NCBI RefSeq assembly: GCF_001975785.1
Contig: NZ_MSFI01000019.1
Coordinates: 160,762 to 224,761 of the forward strand
Direction of reading: 5' to 3'
Source of the DNA: Domibacillus epiphyticus
GTDB lineage: Bacteria; Bacillota; Bacilli; Bacillales; Domibacillaceae
Length of the DNA: 64,000 nt
Below are positions 42,474-51,561 of this stretch, piece by piece. Positions within the stretch are counted from its first letter, which is position 1. Each line of letters starts with the position of its first letter. Position numbers and translations under genes: made by a program. Under the pieces are notes generated by a model. That model made no database searches, had not been told where the DNA came from, and saw only the letters and a program-made list of their open reading frames with translations.

Positions 42474-45400
42474 GTGAAAAACTGGAAAAAGATCATGGCT
42501 ACCGTTGTAAGCGCAGCTATTGTTATTCCGGGCGCAGCCCTTGCAGAAACGCCTGCTGAGAAAAAAGAAACACAGTATCAATCAGCAATGAAAGCACAGC
42601 AAATGACAGATTCACAGATACTTGTTATTAAATATTCGAAAGCGCTGCCGCATAGTGTACATAAAAAAGCGGGTGTGACTGTCTTGAAACGTCTTCCCTC
42701 GTTGGGGTACGATGTCATTCAAATTCCAAAGTCGAAGAAACGAAGTGACGTGATCGGCGTATATAAAACGCGTTCTGAAATTATCGCTATTACACCGAGC
42801 GTTCAATATAAACGGTTTGCGGCGACACCGGATGCGAAAAAAAGCAAAATGGATCATCTGTCCCTTTTGAATATAGATAAAGCGCTGGCGTATGCTGGAA
42901 AAAACGATGTGACAGTAGCTGTAGTTGATGGAGGTGTTGATTACAAGCATCCGGACTTAAAAGCCAATATACTTCCGCCATACAACGCGGTACAACCAGC
43001 AAGAAATCCAGTTCGTGATTTACATGGGACACACGTTGCCGGGATCATTGCCTCAGTAAAAGATAACGGAATCGGTGGATATGGCGTGTTTCCCAATGCA
43101 AAAATTTTACCGATCGACGTTTTTAATGGCGAGCTTGGCGCATCAGATTATTCTATAGCAGAAGGAATAACATTCGCAGTGGATCATGGAGCTGATGTAA
43201 TCAATTTAAGCCTGGGTGGTTTTATGCCTGCACCGGTTGTGGAAGAGGCTATTCAGTATGCAAATGATGCCGGCGTCATTGTTGTGTCAGCAGCAGGAAA
43301 CGAAGCATCGGATCAATACTCATATCCGGCTTCCTATCCAGGTGTCATCAGTGTTGGGAATGTTAATAATGCTAAAAGGCTATCGGATAGTTCAAACTAC
43401 GGCGCTTCGGTGGATGTAACGGCTCCGGGTGAAAATATTTACAGCACGTCTTACGATTCAGAAGGCGGTTCAAAATATGAGCGGTTAACCGGTACATCGA
43501 TGGCGTCTCCGATGGTTGCAGCAGCAGCAGGTCTGCTTAAATCGAAATATCCGGATTTAACCCCTTTTGAAATCGAATATATTTTAGAGCAGACCGCAAC
43601 AGATCTTGGTGAAAAAGGCTATGATTTAACGTATGGAAATGGGTTAATTAACCCGCTCAATGCTTTGAAATTCGATATGAAAAAACTCCCGGAACGTCCT
43701 GAAGAATTAGGGGAAGGGCTAATGAAAACGGCAGTCGAAGTAAAGGCAGGAAAAAATACATTTACCGGTTCGTTTAAATCCCCGGAGAAGATGAACTGGT
43801 ACAAAGCGGATCTTACAGAAGGTGAGCACGTTCAAACCGTCCTTAATGGAAGCGATAGATACGATTATGCGATGGAATTGTACTTTGTGACGGAAGACGG
43901 AGAACCAGAATACGTGCGTGACGTTGATCAGACACTTGTCGGTAAACAGGAGGCGTACTTGTACACAGCAGCGGAAGCGGGCACGCTTTTAATTGGTGTC
44001 AAAGATACGAACGGCAATTACAGTGCAGCAGGCACGTCAACATTTACATTGGAGACCGAAAAAGTTGCACCGATTACACCGGATGAAACATCCATTGACA
44101 ATCCTGTAAACATTACGTCGTTCCCGTTTGTGAAAAATGATTTCACGTTGTTTGCTTCAGCAGAAGAAGCACCGGACACGGATTATTTTTCATTTGCTGT
44201 GAATGAGCCGAAATTATTGTCCATATCCCTTTCTGCATTGCCAGGAGTTAATTCCGCTGTCAACGTTTTCGTTAAGGATGAAAGTGGGGATGAATACACG
44301 GTTGTCGATGGGAATAGCAATGGAATTAATGAAGGTGAAACCATCTCATTTCAGGCGGTTCCAGGCATTGACTACCGAGTAGAAGTAACGAATGACCCGT
44401 TCAGCGGAGATATGTTTATGGACTCTCCGATGGACTTGTTATCCATTGACTTACTAGAGAGCTCTTTTGGTGCATCTTCACACCCTTATAACATAAAGTT
44501 TGAGGAACGTGAAATTCCAGCAGATGAAGATGGACTTCCAACAGAAGAAACGCTCGAAGATGCACTTGTGAATGAGGAGCTTTCTTCTGAAGAATATGGT
44601 CAGATGAAAGAAGATTCATTGATTGACGAAGAAGAAGGGGAGAATGCTTATGATGCGACCATCCTCCAAAAAGCAATCCCGTATGCTCTAGGGAAGGATA
44701 AAAATGGATATTTCCAAACAGAAGCAGATGAAGATTATTATCGTTTTACAGCTTCTGCGGATGGAATTTATAAATTTAACGTTGAAAAAGGCAGCAGTCA
44801 GCTTCCTGTGATGACTTTAATGGAATATGATGAAGAGGAAGGTATGCTCATTCCGATAGCTGGAAACGGCGAGATGGATGTATTATCAATCATTCTTGGT
44901 GGAGCGGAACAATCTGACCGGTTACATGCCGCGCTAAAAAAAGGAAATACCTACGTTATGCAGATTAGTAATGAAAATTATGCGATTTCAGCTGATCCTT
45001 ATACGTTAACATCAAAAAAAGTCGCAAGTCTTCCAGCGGAAATAGATAATGATCAAAACTTGCCGGAAGAAGGATTAGATATAACAGCTGGAAAATCTTA
45101 TAAAAATTACTTCATTGAAGCCGGTGATAGTGATTTCTATTACTTTATGAATAACGGGAAATCCCGCATTCATACGCTTGATCTTGTGCCGTCTGTCATG
45201 ACATCTGCACAAAAGGCGGGCATCCCGTTTGAATTGCGTTATCCGCATATTTTTAGCGGTGCTATTATTGAAGATACGAATGGAGATAAAGTACTTGATC
45301 CGGATGAGATGGAGCGTTCTGTTCCATTCGGGCCTGACCTGATTGACATACTCTCTGCAAATGTTGAATCGGAATTACACACATCCTTTGCTGCAAAAGA

Positions 45401-45866
45401 AGAAACCGGCTATTTCATCAATGTAATGCCGACATTGCCGTCTGGTCCAAGTTTACAGCCGTATGAATTAAAGGTGGGCGCAACCCATAACCATTTAGCT
45501 GATGGTGATGGGAAAGTCGTCAATCATGTTCCAGCGAAGCCGAATGGTTTAAAAACAGTTAACGGTAAATACGGAGCACGTGGTTACTTTAATGCCGGTG
45601 TCCCATTTGGCGATACAGACCATTTCTTGCTTAATGTAACAAAAACTGGGACGGTATCCCTTACATTTAATGCTGGACAGAATTTGGATGGTGTGATGGA
45701 AGTCTACAACGCAAAAGGAAAACTTGTCGCTTCATTAGATCGCTATGGCAAAAATGATGAAGAATTAGCTTCCTTAAAACTTGCTAAAGGAAAGTATTAC
45801 ATTGAATTGAGTGAGGCTAACGGCACAGCCTCGACAATGCCGTATGAATTAATTGTAAAAAAATAA
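42474..45866 (+). CDS. Secreted subtilisin-like (S8) protease with long C-terminal region
   Basis: A 1130-residue exported protease. A signal peptide (about 1-25) and an inhibitor-type propeptide (about 45-118) are followed by the S8 domain (about 135-405). The catalytic triad is Asp152 (VVDGGVD), His184 (HGTHVAG) and Ser342 (GTSMASP), with the oxyanion Asn in SAAGNEAS. The next 700 residues contain several pre-peptidase C-terminal-like beta modules (D-x-D-Y-F/Y-x-F patterns near 575, 755, 895 and 1050). An acidic insert (about 690-735) and an EF-hand-like loop DTNGDKVLDPDEM follow. GTG 42474 sits after GGAGGATG. Secreted or surface-bound nutrient protease. Confidence 0.9.
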   Translation: MKNWKKIMATVVSAAIVIPGAALAETPAEKKETQYQSAMKAQQMTDSQILVIKYSKALPHSVHKKAGVTVLKRLPSLGYDVIQIPKSKKRSDVIGVYKTRSEIIAITPSVQYKRFAATPDAKKSKMDHLSLLNIDKALAYAGKNDVTVAVVDGGVDYKHPDLKANILPPYNAVQPARNPVRDLHGTHVAGIIASVKDNGIGGYGVFPNAKILPIDVFNGELGASDYSIAEGITFAVDHGADVINLSLGGFMPAPVVEEAIQYANDAGVIVVSAAGNEASDQYSYPASYPGVISVGNVNNAKRLSDSSNYGASVDVTAPGENIYSTSYDSEGGSKYERLTGTSMASPMVAAAAGLLKSKYPDLTPFEIEYILEQTATDLGEKGYDLTYGNGLINPLNALKFDMKKLPERPEELGEGLMKTAVEVKAGKNTFTGSFKSPEKMNWYKADLTEGEHVQTVLNGSDRYDYAMELYFVTEDGEPEYVRDVDQTLVGKQEAYLYTAAEAGTLLIGVKDTNGNYSAAGTSTFTLETEKVAPITPDETSIDNPVNITSFPFVKNDFTLFASAEEAPDTDYFSFAVNEPKLLSISLSALPGVNSAVNVFVKDESGDEYTVVDGNSNGINEGETISFQAVPGIDYRVEVTNDPFSGDMFMDSPMDLLSIDLLESSFGASSHPYNIKFEEREIPADEDGLPTEETLEDALVNEELSSEEYGQMKEDSLIDEEEGENAYDATILQKAIPYALGKDKNGYFQTEADEDYYRFTASADGIYKFNVEKGSSQLPVMTLMEYDEEEGMLIPIAGNGEMDVLSIILGGAEQSDRLHAALKKGNTYVMQISNENYAISADPYTLTSKKVASLPAEIDNDQNLPEEGLDITAGKSYKNYFIEAGDSDFYYFMNNGKSRIHTLDLVPSVMTSAQKAGIPFELRYPHIFSGAIIEDTNGDKVLDPDEMERSVPFGPDLIDILSANVESELHTSFAAKEETGYFINVMPTLPSGPSLQPYELKVGATHNHLADGDGKVVNHVPAKPNGLKTVNGKYGARGYFNAGVPFGDTDHFLLNVTKTGTVSLTFNAGQNLDGVMEVYNAKGKLVASLDRYGKNDEELASLKLAKGKYYIELSEANGTASTMPYELIVKK

Positions 45867-45870
45867 AACG

Positions 45871-45904
45871 AAAACCGCTGATCCTAGAACCAGCGGTTTT
45901 TTTT
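45871..45904. terminator. Bidirectional terminator
   Basis: AAAACCGCTG / CAGCGGTTTT stem and T-run between the convergent S8 and M14 protease genes. Confidence 0.9.
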
Positions 45905-45907
45905 CGA

Positions 45908-47569
45908 TCATTTAATTGTTTCGTTAGCGAGAAGAAGACCAACAGAGTTGTTTTGTTTCCATATCGTTGAGAAGTAAATGATCGGGACCGGACGGTTGCC
46001 GACATATGGTGATACTTCAATGGTCAATCCCGGTTTTTTCTCAGATTGAATAAACCAGTCTGTAAATCCGCCGCCACTAGGATTTGATCTCGGTGCGACG
46101 AGACTGTAGCCTGTTTTCCTGCTTATTTTTCTAGCAACATTGTAATCTCTTGTTTTCCGGGCGCCGGATTGATGGAAATGCCAGAAAATAATCTGTCCGG
46201 AGCTATGATAGGATGCACTCGCTTTAAAGGAATGATTCAAAGTAAAATTATACATTGCTTTTGCTTCTGGTTCACTCAATGGTTTTGGTCCTTTAAAGTT
46301 TTGCGGTGAAGGTTTCCCGGGATCACAGCAAATTTTCGGCCAGTTTGCCGGGTATTGACGGTTTAGATCCACTCCACGTACATTTGATTTCCATGCGGAA
46401 AAGTTTGTTTTCCCGCCGTTCATTTTAATGACAGATGCTTTGTTCTTTGCACTGTTCGCACCAAGTTGGACAAGTGATACACCATCCGGATTTACCATTG
46501 GTACGAAATAAATAGTCGTTTTTTTCAAAATGGATTGTACAGCCGCGCCGTTCATTTTCCCATTTGTTTTATACAAATGAGCATATTGATCAGCCATTTC
46601 CATGACTACATTTGTTGTAATATATTCACGCGCATGGTGTGAAGCGTTAATTAAAATTTCTTCTTTCCCTGTTCCGAGCTTTAATGCATATAAATCACGG
46701 CCATCGACGGATTTACCGATTGTCTCCAATGAGGCAATATCGGGATGCCATAAAACAAGTTCTTTTAAATCTTTCACCATTTGACTGTATGTAATGGCTT
46801 TAAATGGGTTCACATAGTTGCCACTGTAAATCGTGACATCTGTTTTGCGAATATAAGCCGTTCGCCCGCCGATATCGATAATATAGTAATCGCGGTAGGC
46901 AGCCCGCGTTTCAAATGCTGCACCGGATTGCAATCTGGCCATTGGTGTTAATTTCCCGTTTTTTGAATAAAGCAAGTCTGCTGTTTTACGAGTGATCGCC
47001 CTGTTTTTATACTTTCCACCTGGCTGCACACCGGCAGCTAGTTTTGCTGAGCTTAAATATGTGATATTTGTCTCTTTCACATAACCGATTGTACTGCCAA
47101 AGTTAAAAGAAACATAGCCATTTTCAGTGCCGTTTTTTTTCCACACTTCACCTGTTAGAAGGCGTCCGATTTTGACGAAACGGCCGTTTTGTTTTTCGAA
47201 TAACTCTGCATCCGTATTCAGCTGAAAATATTCACCGGCTGGCTGCGCTTCAACAGAGGCTTCTGAAACACTATCAGATGTGTTCGCGTCTGGTTCTTTT
47301 CCTTCAGCACCGCCTGTTAAAAATTCAGGGTCAATGATTCCGTTTACGCCTTGCCATTCTACCCGTATTCCGTCAACTTCCTCACTGATGACACGGACAT
47401 TTGTATTGGCAGGGATTGGCGTTAATATAGCTTCCTGTCCACTTGAGGACGGTGAATAAATATTTGTTTCTTCCGTTGTCAGCATGTATGTAGCTGAGCG
47501 GGCCGCAAGCGGCATGATGGAAGCTGCGATTAACACAGCACTTATAAGCAAAAATGTCCACTTTTTCAT
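45908..47569 (-). CDS. Secreted M14 zinc carboxypeptidase with SH3-like N-terminal region
   Basis: A 553-residue exported enzyme. A signal peptide (about 1-24) is followed by SH3-like beta repeats (about 25-235; three variants ending Y-I/V-K/R-x-T-D/N). The M14 domain (about 250-550) has zinc ligands in NASHHAREYITT (H-x2-E) and YHSSGQII (His). It also has the substrate motif GVDLNRQYPANW, NPDGV and the catalytic Glu in TIEVSPYVG. Similar enzymes (gamma-D-glutamyl-diaminoacid peptidase I) trim peptidoglycan stems; SH3-like modules support wall binding. ATG 47569 follows TGGAGGAT. Confidence 0.88.
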   Translation of the reverse strand: MKKWTFLLISAVLIAASIMPLAARSATYMLTTEETNIYSPSSSGQEAILTPIPANTNVRVISEEVDGIRVEWQGVNGIIDPEFLTGGAEGKEPDANTSDSVSEASVEAQPAGEYFQLNTDAELFEKQNGRFVKIGRLLTGEVWKKNGTENGYVSFNFGSTIGYVKETNITYLSSAKLAAGVQPGGKYKNRAITRKTADLLYSKNGKLTPMARLQSGAAFETRAAYRDYYIIDIGGRTAYIRKTDVTIYSGNYVNPFKAITYSQMVKDLKELVLWHPDIASLETIGKSVDGRDLYALKLGTGKEEILINASHHAREYITTNVVMEMADQYAHLYKTNGKMNGAAVQSILKKTTIYFVPMVNPDGVSLVQLGANSAKNKASVIKMNGGKTNFSAWKSNVRGVDLNRQYPANWPKICCDPGKPSPQNFKGPKPLSEPEAKAMYNFTLNHSFKASASYHSSGQIIFWHFHQSGARKTRDYNVARKISRKTGYSLVAPRSNPSGGGFTDWFIQSEKKPGLTIEVSPYVGNRPVPIIYFSTIWKQNNSVGLLLANETIK

Positions 47570-47644
47570 ATTATCCTCCAGTAACGGCATATTTATTACT
47601 ATTTTACCAGAATAATAGAAAGGGGTGGTGAGGAAATTAAAAAA

Positions 47645-47677
47645 CACGCATTCTGTCGTAAAAAAACAGAATGCGTG
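47645..47677 (-). terminator. Terminator after yknX
   Basis: CACGCATTCTGT / ACAGAATGCGTG perfect 12-bp stem, followed by TTTTTT on the minus strand, directly after the adaptor gene stop. Confidence 0.9.
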
Positions 47678-47681
47678 TCGA

Positions 47682-48926
47682 TCATGATAAAACGCCCATT
47701 AAAATATATTTAACTTTTTCTGAACGGGACAGTTCATTAAACGGTCGCTTTTTAACATTTTCGGCATCAATTGGCGTTATAAATGGTCCGCGCTTCATAA
47801 TTAAATCATGCGGATTAATAACAATTGCTTCACCGGCTTCAATCCCATCGGTTACGACATATACACCATCAACAGTCAAACCAGTTTCAATTGGACGCCG
47901 TTCAAGGATTCCCTTCGTATTCATAATCACGGCATATTCTTTTTTGTTCTTCTTCAAGATAGCTGATCCTGGTATCGTAACGGCTCCGGGAACTTCATCT
48001 GTAACGACCTTTACGTTTGCTTTCAATCCTGGGTAAAGATCGGCTGATTCAACACCGCTCAGCTGTGCGGAAAATGGATATAAACTCTTTCTGTTAACTG
48101 ACGGCTCACCTTCTGGATGCTGGCTGACAACGGCAATTGATCCTTCATATTGCTCCAGCGTTGTATCGACGGACACTTCTACGCGCTGCCCTGCTTCTGC
48201 TTGTGCTACTTGTTTTTCGTCAAAAACACCTTCAACTGCAGGAACAGAGGAATTGACAATAAGAAGAGGATTGTTAAGGCTCGTGTCAATTTTTTTCACG
48301 TATCCTTCGTTTGTGCTTTTTACGGTTAAATCGGCTTTTTTCGCTTCCTGTGAGGCAATTAATTTATCGTGTTTTTTGACTTCTTCCTGCAGCTTTTGTT
48401 TTTCTGTTTCCTGCTGCAAAATTTCATTTTCAATGGTTGTACTGCCGTCACCTGAATGAATCACTGTTGTGTCTTTATCCATTGACGTTTGTGTGCTGCT
48501 TTCTTCTCTCTCTGTCTGAGACAGTAAGACACGCAGCTGGCTTAACTGATTATCAATTAGTGAAATTTGCTGTTCAGTCTGTTCTTTTTCAGCAGTCAAA
48601 TCAGCTATTTTATCATCGATTTTTTCAGATGAATACTCAAATAGCGCTGTTCCGGGCTGAATTGAATCGCCTTCATTGACAAGTACTTGTTTAAGGGACC
48701 CTTTAGAAGAATCAAAGTAAATTGGGTATTCATCTGATGGGACAACGACGCCCTCAGTTGAAAACGACTGAATGACATCGCCAGTTGCGGATCGATCCCA
48801 ATTTGTCAGCCACTCTGTGCGGTCTGCTTTGCTGTCTTCTTTAAATAGTAAATACAAGTTGCCAGCGATGACGACAGCACTTGCCGCCAGCCACACTTGT
48901 TTTTTTATTTGTTTCAATGTATTCAC
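47682..48926 (-). CDS. yknX: Efflux transporter periplasmic-adaptor-like protein (YknX type)
   Basis: A 414-residue membrane-fusion/adaptor protein. An N-terminal anchor (about 9-28) is followed by a first lipoyl-half (GSLKQVLVNEGDSIQPGTALFEY, in pieces), a long coiled coil (about 105-200), the second lipoyl-half (VKSTNEGYVKKI), a beta-barrel (about 235-330) and a membrane-proximal domain. In B. subtilis YknX works with YknW, the ATPase YknY and permease YknZ to resist the SDP toxin. Here the gene follows the YknW-like gene (9-bp gap), but a strong terminator comes next and no yknYZ is present. It may partner with a transporter elsewhere. Confidence 0.82.
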   Translation of the reverse strand: MNTLKQIKKQVWLAASAVVIAGNLYLLFKEDSKADRTEWLTNWDRSATGDVIQSFSTEGVVVPSDEYPIYFDSSKGSLKQVLVNEGDSIQPGTALFEYSSEKIDDKIADLTAEKEQTEQQISLIDNQLSQLRVLLSQTEREESSTQTSMDKDTTVIHSGDGSTTIENEILQQETEKQKLQEEVKKHDKLIASQEAKKADLTVKSTNEGYVKKIDTSLNNPLLIVNSSVPAVEGVFDEKQVAQAEAGQRVEVSVDTTLEQYEGSIAVVSQHPEGEPSVNRKSLYPFSAQLSGVESADLYPGLKANVKVVTDEVPGAVTIPGSAILKKNKKEYAVIMNTKGILERRPIETGLTVDGVYVVTDGIEAGEAIVINPHDLIMKRGPFITPIDAENVKKRPFNELSRSEKVKYILMGVLS

Positions 48927-48935
48927 CTCTTTTAA

Positions 48936-49598
48936 TTAAAACAAGCGCTCGACATGAATCGATGTAAATAGTGTTGATAGAATCCAGAATGCGAGTCCAA
49001 CCAAGAAGACCATTAGAAAAACGAACCGGGCTCCTTTTGCTTCAGAGGTACGTAAAAAACGATATTGGATGAAGAGTATCCATACTTGAAAAATCGTAAT
49101 AAAGCTAAAAAATCGGATCGCAATGACATTCTCCGTTGCATACTGTGCGACAACGCCAAGTGAAAAAGGAGACGAGTCACGGGGAATCGAGAAAAATACA
49201 TTCCACGCAATTAAAAGCGCAAATTCAATTAAATAAATGGTCAATACGATACATTGCAGACCAATTAATTTTTTAAAGTCAATTTCAAGAAATATCCAGA
49301 ATAACAACGCCGGAATGAAAATAAAGAACAATGGAAACAACAGCCCCCATATAGCAGAACCTGCTGTGAAAAGAACTTTTAGCCATTCATATGTAAATGT
49401 ATCGGACTCTGACATGTAAGTGGAAATGCTTTCACCTTGTATACCAAGATAACCGGCGAGCAAAGACAAGAGAATACTGCATAACAGCAACAGTGAAAAC
49501 TTTGTCCATAAGCCGCGGATTTTCTCGGCTTGGGACAGCTGATAAAGTTGATCATTGGAACGAAACAGCCCTTTAAAAAGCTGAAGCCGGTAAGCCAT
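48936..49598 (-). CDS. yknW: Yip1-family membrane protein (YknW-like)
   Basis: A 220-residue protein with five membrane helices of the Yip1/YknW type (LLLCSILLSLLAGYLG, ALLFWIFLEIDFKKLIG). In B. subtilis YknW is needed for assembly of the YknXYZ exporter. It is the first gene of a two-gene operon with yknX. Two adjacent ATGs (49601, 49598) follow GGGAG; the second has the better spacing. The upstream frame to 49637 has no site. Confidence 0.75.
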   Translation of the reverse strand: MAYRLQLFKGLFRSNDQLYQLSQAEKIRGLWTKFSLLLLCSILLSLLAGYLGIQGESISTYMSESDTFTYEWLKVLFTAGSAIWGLLFPLFFIFIPALLFWIFLEIDFKKLIGLQCIVLTIYLIEFALLIAWNVFFSIPRDSSPFSLGVVAQYATENVIAIRFFSFITIFQVWILFIQYRFLRTSEAKGARFVFLMVFLVGLAFWILSTLFTSIHVERLF

Positions 49599-49757
49599 CA
49601 TAAAATCTCCCATCAAAATAAAATAAATAAATATCATTCTTCATTATATACAACTATGAACAGATGAACCAATATATTTTGTTAAAAAAGGTATATTTAA
49701 AAGTTATCAGAATTATTATTCATCTGAAATACGAATGTAATATAACGAACATCCTAG

Positions 49758-49774
49758 TGTAATAATGTTGAAAT
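49758..49774 (+). promoter_or_regulatory. Possible WalR box before the first YocH-like gene
   Basis: TGTAAT-N5-TGAAAT resembles the WalR consensus TGTWAH-N5-TGTWAH with one mismatch in the second half. It lies just upstream of a TACAAT -10 (49785-49790). B. subtilis yocH is a WalR target. The next gene has the same TACAAT plus AATCTCG start region. Confidence 0.4.
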
Positions 49775-49825
49775 AGAAGAGTGCTACAATGAATCTCGTG
49801 TTACAACACTAGGAGGTTATTATTC

Positions 49826-50383
49826 GTGAAAAAAATGGCAATGTCTATTCTGGCTGCATTAATGATCTTTTCAGCTACTGCGGCTCAAGCAGCGGCCGCT
49901 ACTCACACAGTTCAAAAAGGAGAGACGCTTTATAAAATCTCTCGTCAATACAAAACATCAGTTGATCAGGTTAAGAAGTGGAACAACTTATCTTCTAACA
50001 CTATAAAAATAGGACAAAAGCTAAAAATTGGCGGAACAGCAGCAGCTTCAATCAAACCGGCTTCTGCTAAAGAAGACAGAGAAACTAATGTTTCAAAAGA
50101 AATTACAGTGAAAGCAACAGCATATACAGCATATTGCAAAGGATGCTCAGGCATTACTGCAACAGGCATTAACCTAAAGAGAAACCCGGATGCGAAAGTG
50201 ATCGCGGTGGATCCGAAAGTCATTCCACTTGGTACGAAAGTATATGTGGAAGGATATGGTGAAGCTATTGCCGGAGATAAAGGCGGCGCAATTAAAGGAA
50301 ACAAAATTGATGTTCATATGCCGACGAAACAAAAAGCAAAAAACTGGGGCGTTCGCACAGTGAAAGTACAAATTTTAAAATAA
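49826..50383 (+). CDS. yocH: YocH-like LysM-3D cell-wall protein
   Basis: A 185-residue secreted protein. A signal peptide (about 1-24) is followed by one LysM domain (about 27-70, HTVQKGETLYKISRQY) and a C-terminal 3D domain (about 95-185). The 3D domain carries the three conserved Asp residues in ATAYTA ... VAVDPKVIPLGTKVYV ... GDKGGAIKGNKIDVHM (pieces), a double-psi barrel like lytic transglycosylase MltA. Peptidoglycan binding and probably cleavage. It is paralogous to the next gene. AGGAGG precedes ATG 49826. Confidence 0.88.
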   Translation: MKKMAMSILAALMIFSATAAQAAAATHTVQKGETLYKISRQYKTSVDQVKKWNNLSSNTIKIGQKLKIGGTAAASIKPASAKEDRETNVSKEITVKATAYTAYCKGCSGITATGINLKRNPDAKVIAVDPKVIPLGTKVYVEGYGEAIAGDKGGAIKGNKIDVHMPTKQKAKNWGVRTVKVQILK

Positions 50384-50392
50384 GAAATCTGT

Positions 50393-50422
50393 AAGGAGAC
50401 TGGTAGACAGTCTCCTTTTTTG
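50393..50422 (+). terminator. Terminator after the first YocH-like gene
   Basis: AAGGAGACT / AGTCTCCTT stem and TTTTT. Confidence 0.9.
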
Positions 50423-50539
50423 TTGTATTCGGTCGATTTTATTTCATTTATATTACGAATTCGAGATAAACGCTTTTTTGTAACATTTATGACACAATGG
50501 CACATATAACCGTAATCTCCATTTAAAAAGATTACACCC

Positions 50540-50700
50540 TTGGACGTGTTACAATAAATCTCGTTAGCGGAAAACGCAGGAAAGCGTTGGGCGCTTTTAT
50601 ATATATGCAGTCGTCCCTAAAGTCACGGAGAAGTTTCAAACACTTTCCGCGTACGCATGTTGATCATGCCGGCGGGAATAATTCAGGAGGTTTTCTTATT
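50540..50700 (+). other. Long 5' leader of the second YocH-like gene
   Basis: A TACAAT -10 (about 50549-50554) puts transcription start near 50560, leaving about 140 nt before ATG 50701. The leader contains GC-rich complementary pieces (GCG...CGC, GCGTTGGGCGC, CGCGTACGCATG), suggesting structure. It does not match the ydaO/c-di-AMP riboswitch landmarks that I know. The remaining 50423-50539 is AT-rich without a gene. Confidence 0.4.
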
Positions 50701-51453
50701 ATGAAGAAACAAATGATGGCACTTGCAGCAACGACAGTAATTGGCGGAGGTTTATTCGGCACTGCTGCATCAGCTCAAACATATACAGTACAACCAGGTG
50801 ATACACTCTGGAGCATTTCACAAAAAAGTGGTACAACTGTTGAACAATTAAAAGCAGCGAACGGTCTTTCATCAAATATGATCTACGCAGGCGAAACAAT
50901 CTCTACATCTGGATCAAGTAAAACAGTTTCAGCCTCATCTAATGGTACATATACAGTTAAAGCAGGCGATACTTTGTTCAAAATTGCAACAGCTCATGGC
51001 ATTTCAGTTGGATCATTGAAATCAATTAACGGTCTTTCATCAGATATGATCTATCCTGGAGACAAGCTTTCAACAAGTGGAAGTGCAAAAGCTGCAACTA
51101 CAGCTTCTGCGGCACCAGCGGCTCAATCTGTTGAGCCTGCTCAAACAACATCAGCACCACAAGGGAAAACATTGACAATGACAGCGACAGCGTATACAGC
51201 TGACTGTGCAGGATGCTCAGGAGTTACAGCGACAGGCATCGACCTTCGCAATGACCGCAGCAAGAAGGTAATCGCAGTTGACCCGAACGTTATTCCGCTA
51301 GGTTCACGTGTATACGTTGAAGGATACGGTGAAGCTATTGCGGGTGATACAGGCGGTGCTATTAAAGGAAACAAAATTGACCTTCATGTTCCATCAACAG
51401 ATGCAGCGTACAGCTGGGGTGTACGTACAGTTAACGTAACAATTTTGAACTAA
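50701..51453 (+). CDS. YocH-like protein with two LysM and a 3D domain
   Basis: A 250-residue secreted protein. A signal peptide (about 1-23) is followed by LysM 1 (about 25-68, YTVQPGDTLWSISQ), LysM 2 (about 82-125, YTVKAGDTLFKIA), an Ala/Ser/Thr linker and a 3D domain (about 160-250). That domain is nearly identical in key motifs to the preceding gene (VAVDPNVIPLG, GDTGGAIKGNKIDLHV). It is a tandem paralogue. ATG 50701 follows CAGGAGG. The long frame upstream is 5' leader. Wall-remodelling role inferred. Confidence 0.88.
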   Translation: MKKQMMALAATTVIGGGLFGTAASAQTYTVQPGDTLWSISQKSGTTVEQLKAANGLSSNMIYAGETISTSGSSKTVSASSNGTYTVKAGDTLFKIATAHGISVGSLKSINGLSSDMIYPGDKLSTSGSAKAATTASAAPAAQSVEPAQTTSAPQGKTLTMTATAYTADCAGCSGVTATGIDLRNDRSKKVIAVDPNVIPLGSRVYVEGYGEAIAGDTGGAIKGNKIDLHVPSTDAAYSWGVRTVNVTILN

Positions 51454-51462
51454 CATATGGAA

Positions 51463-51497
51463 AAACACCGTCTTCCCTCTATGGGAAGGCGTTTTTT
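51463..51497 (+). terminator. Terminator after the second YocH-like gene
   Basis: AACACCGTCTTCCC / GGGAAGGCGTT imperfect stem followed by TTTTTT. Confidence 0.75.
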
Positions 51498-51561
51498 GTC
51501 ATGCAAATTCATCGATTTTATTGAGTGGGCTGTATATAATAGTAGAAAGAAGAAAAGAGGA

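Noticed and set aside
50560..50700. ydaO-type c-di-AMP riboswitch before the LysM-3D gene
   Set aside because: These riboswitches often precede wall-hydrolase genes, but the conserved ydaO motifs could not be found, so it is reported only as an unexplained leader.
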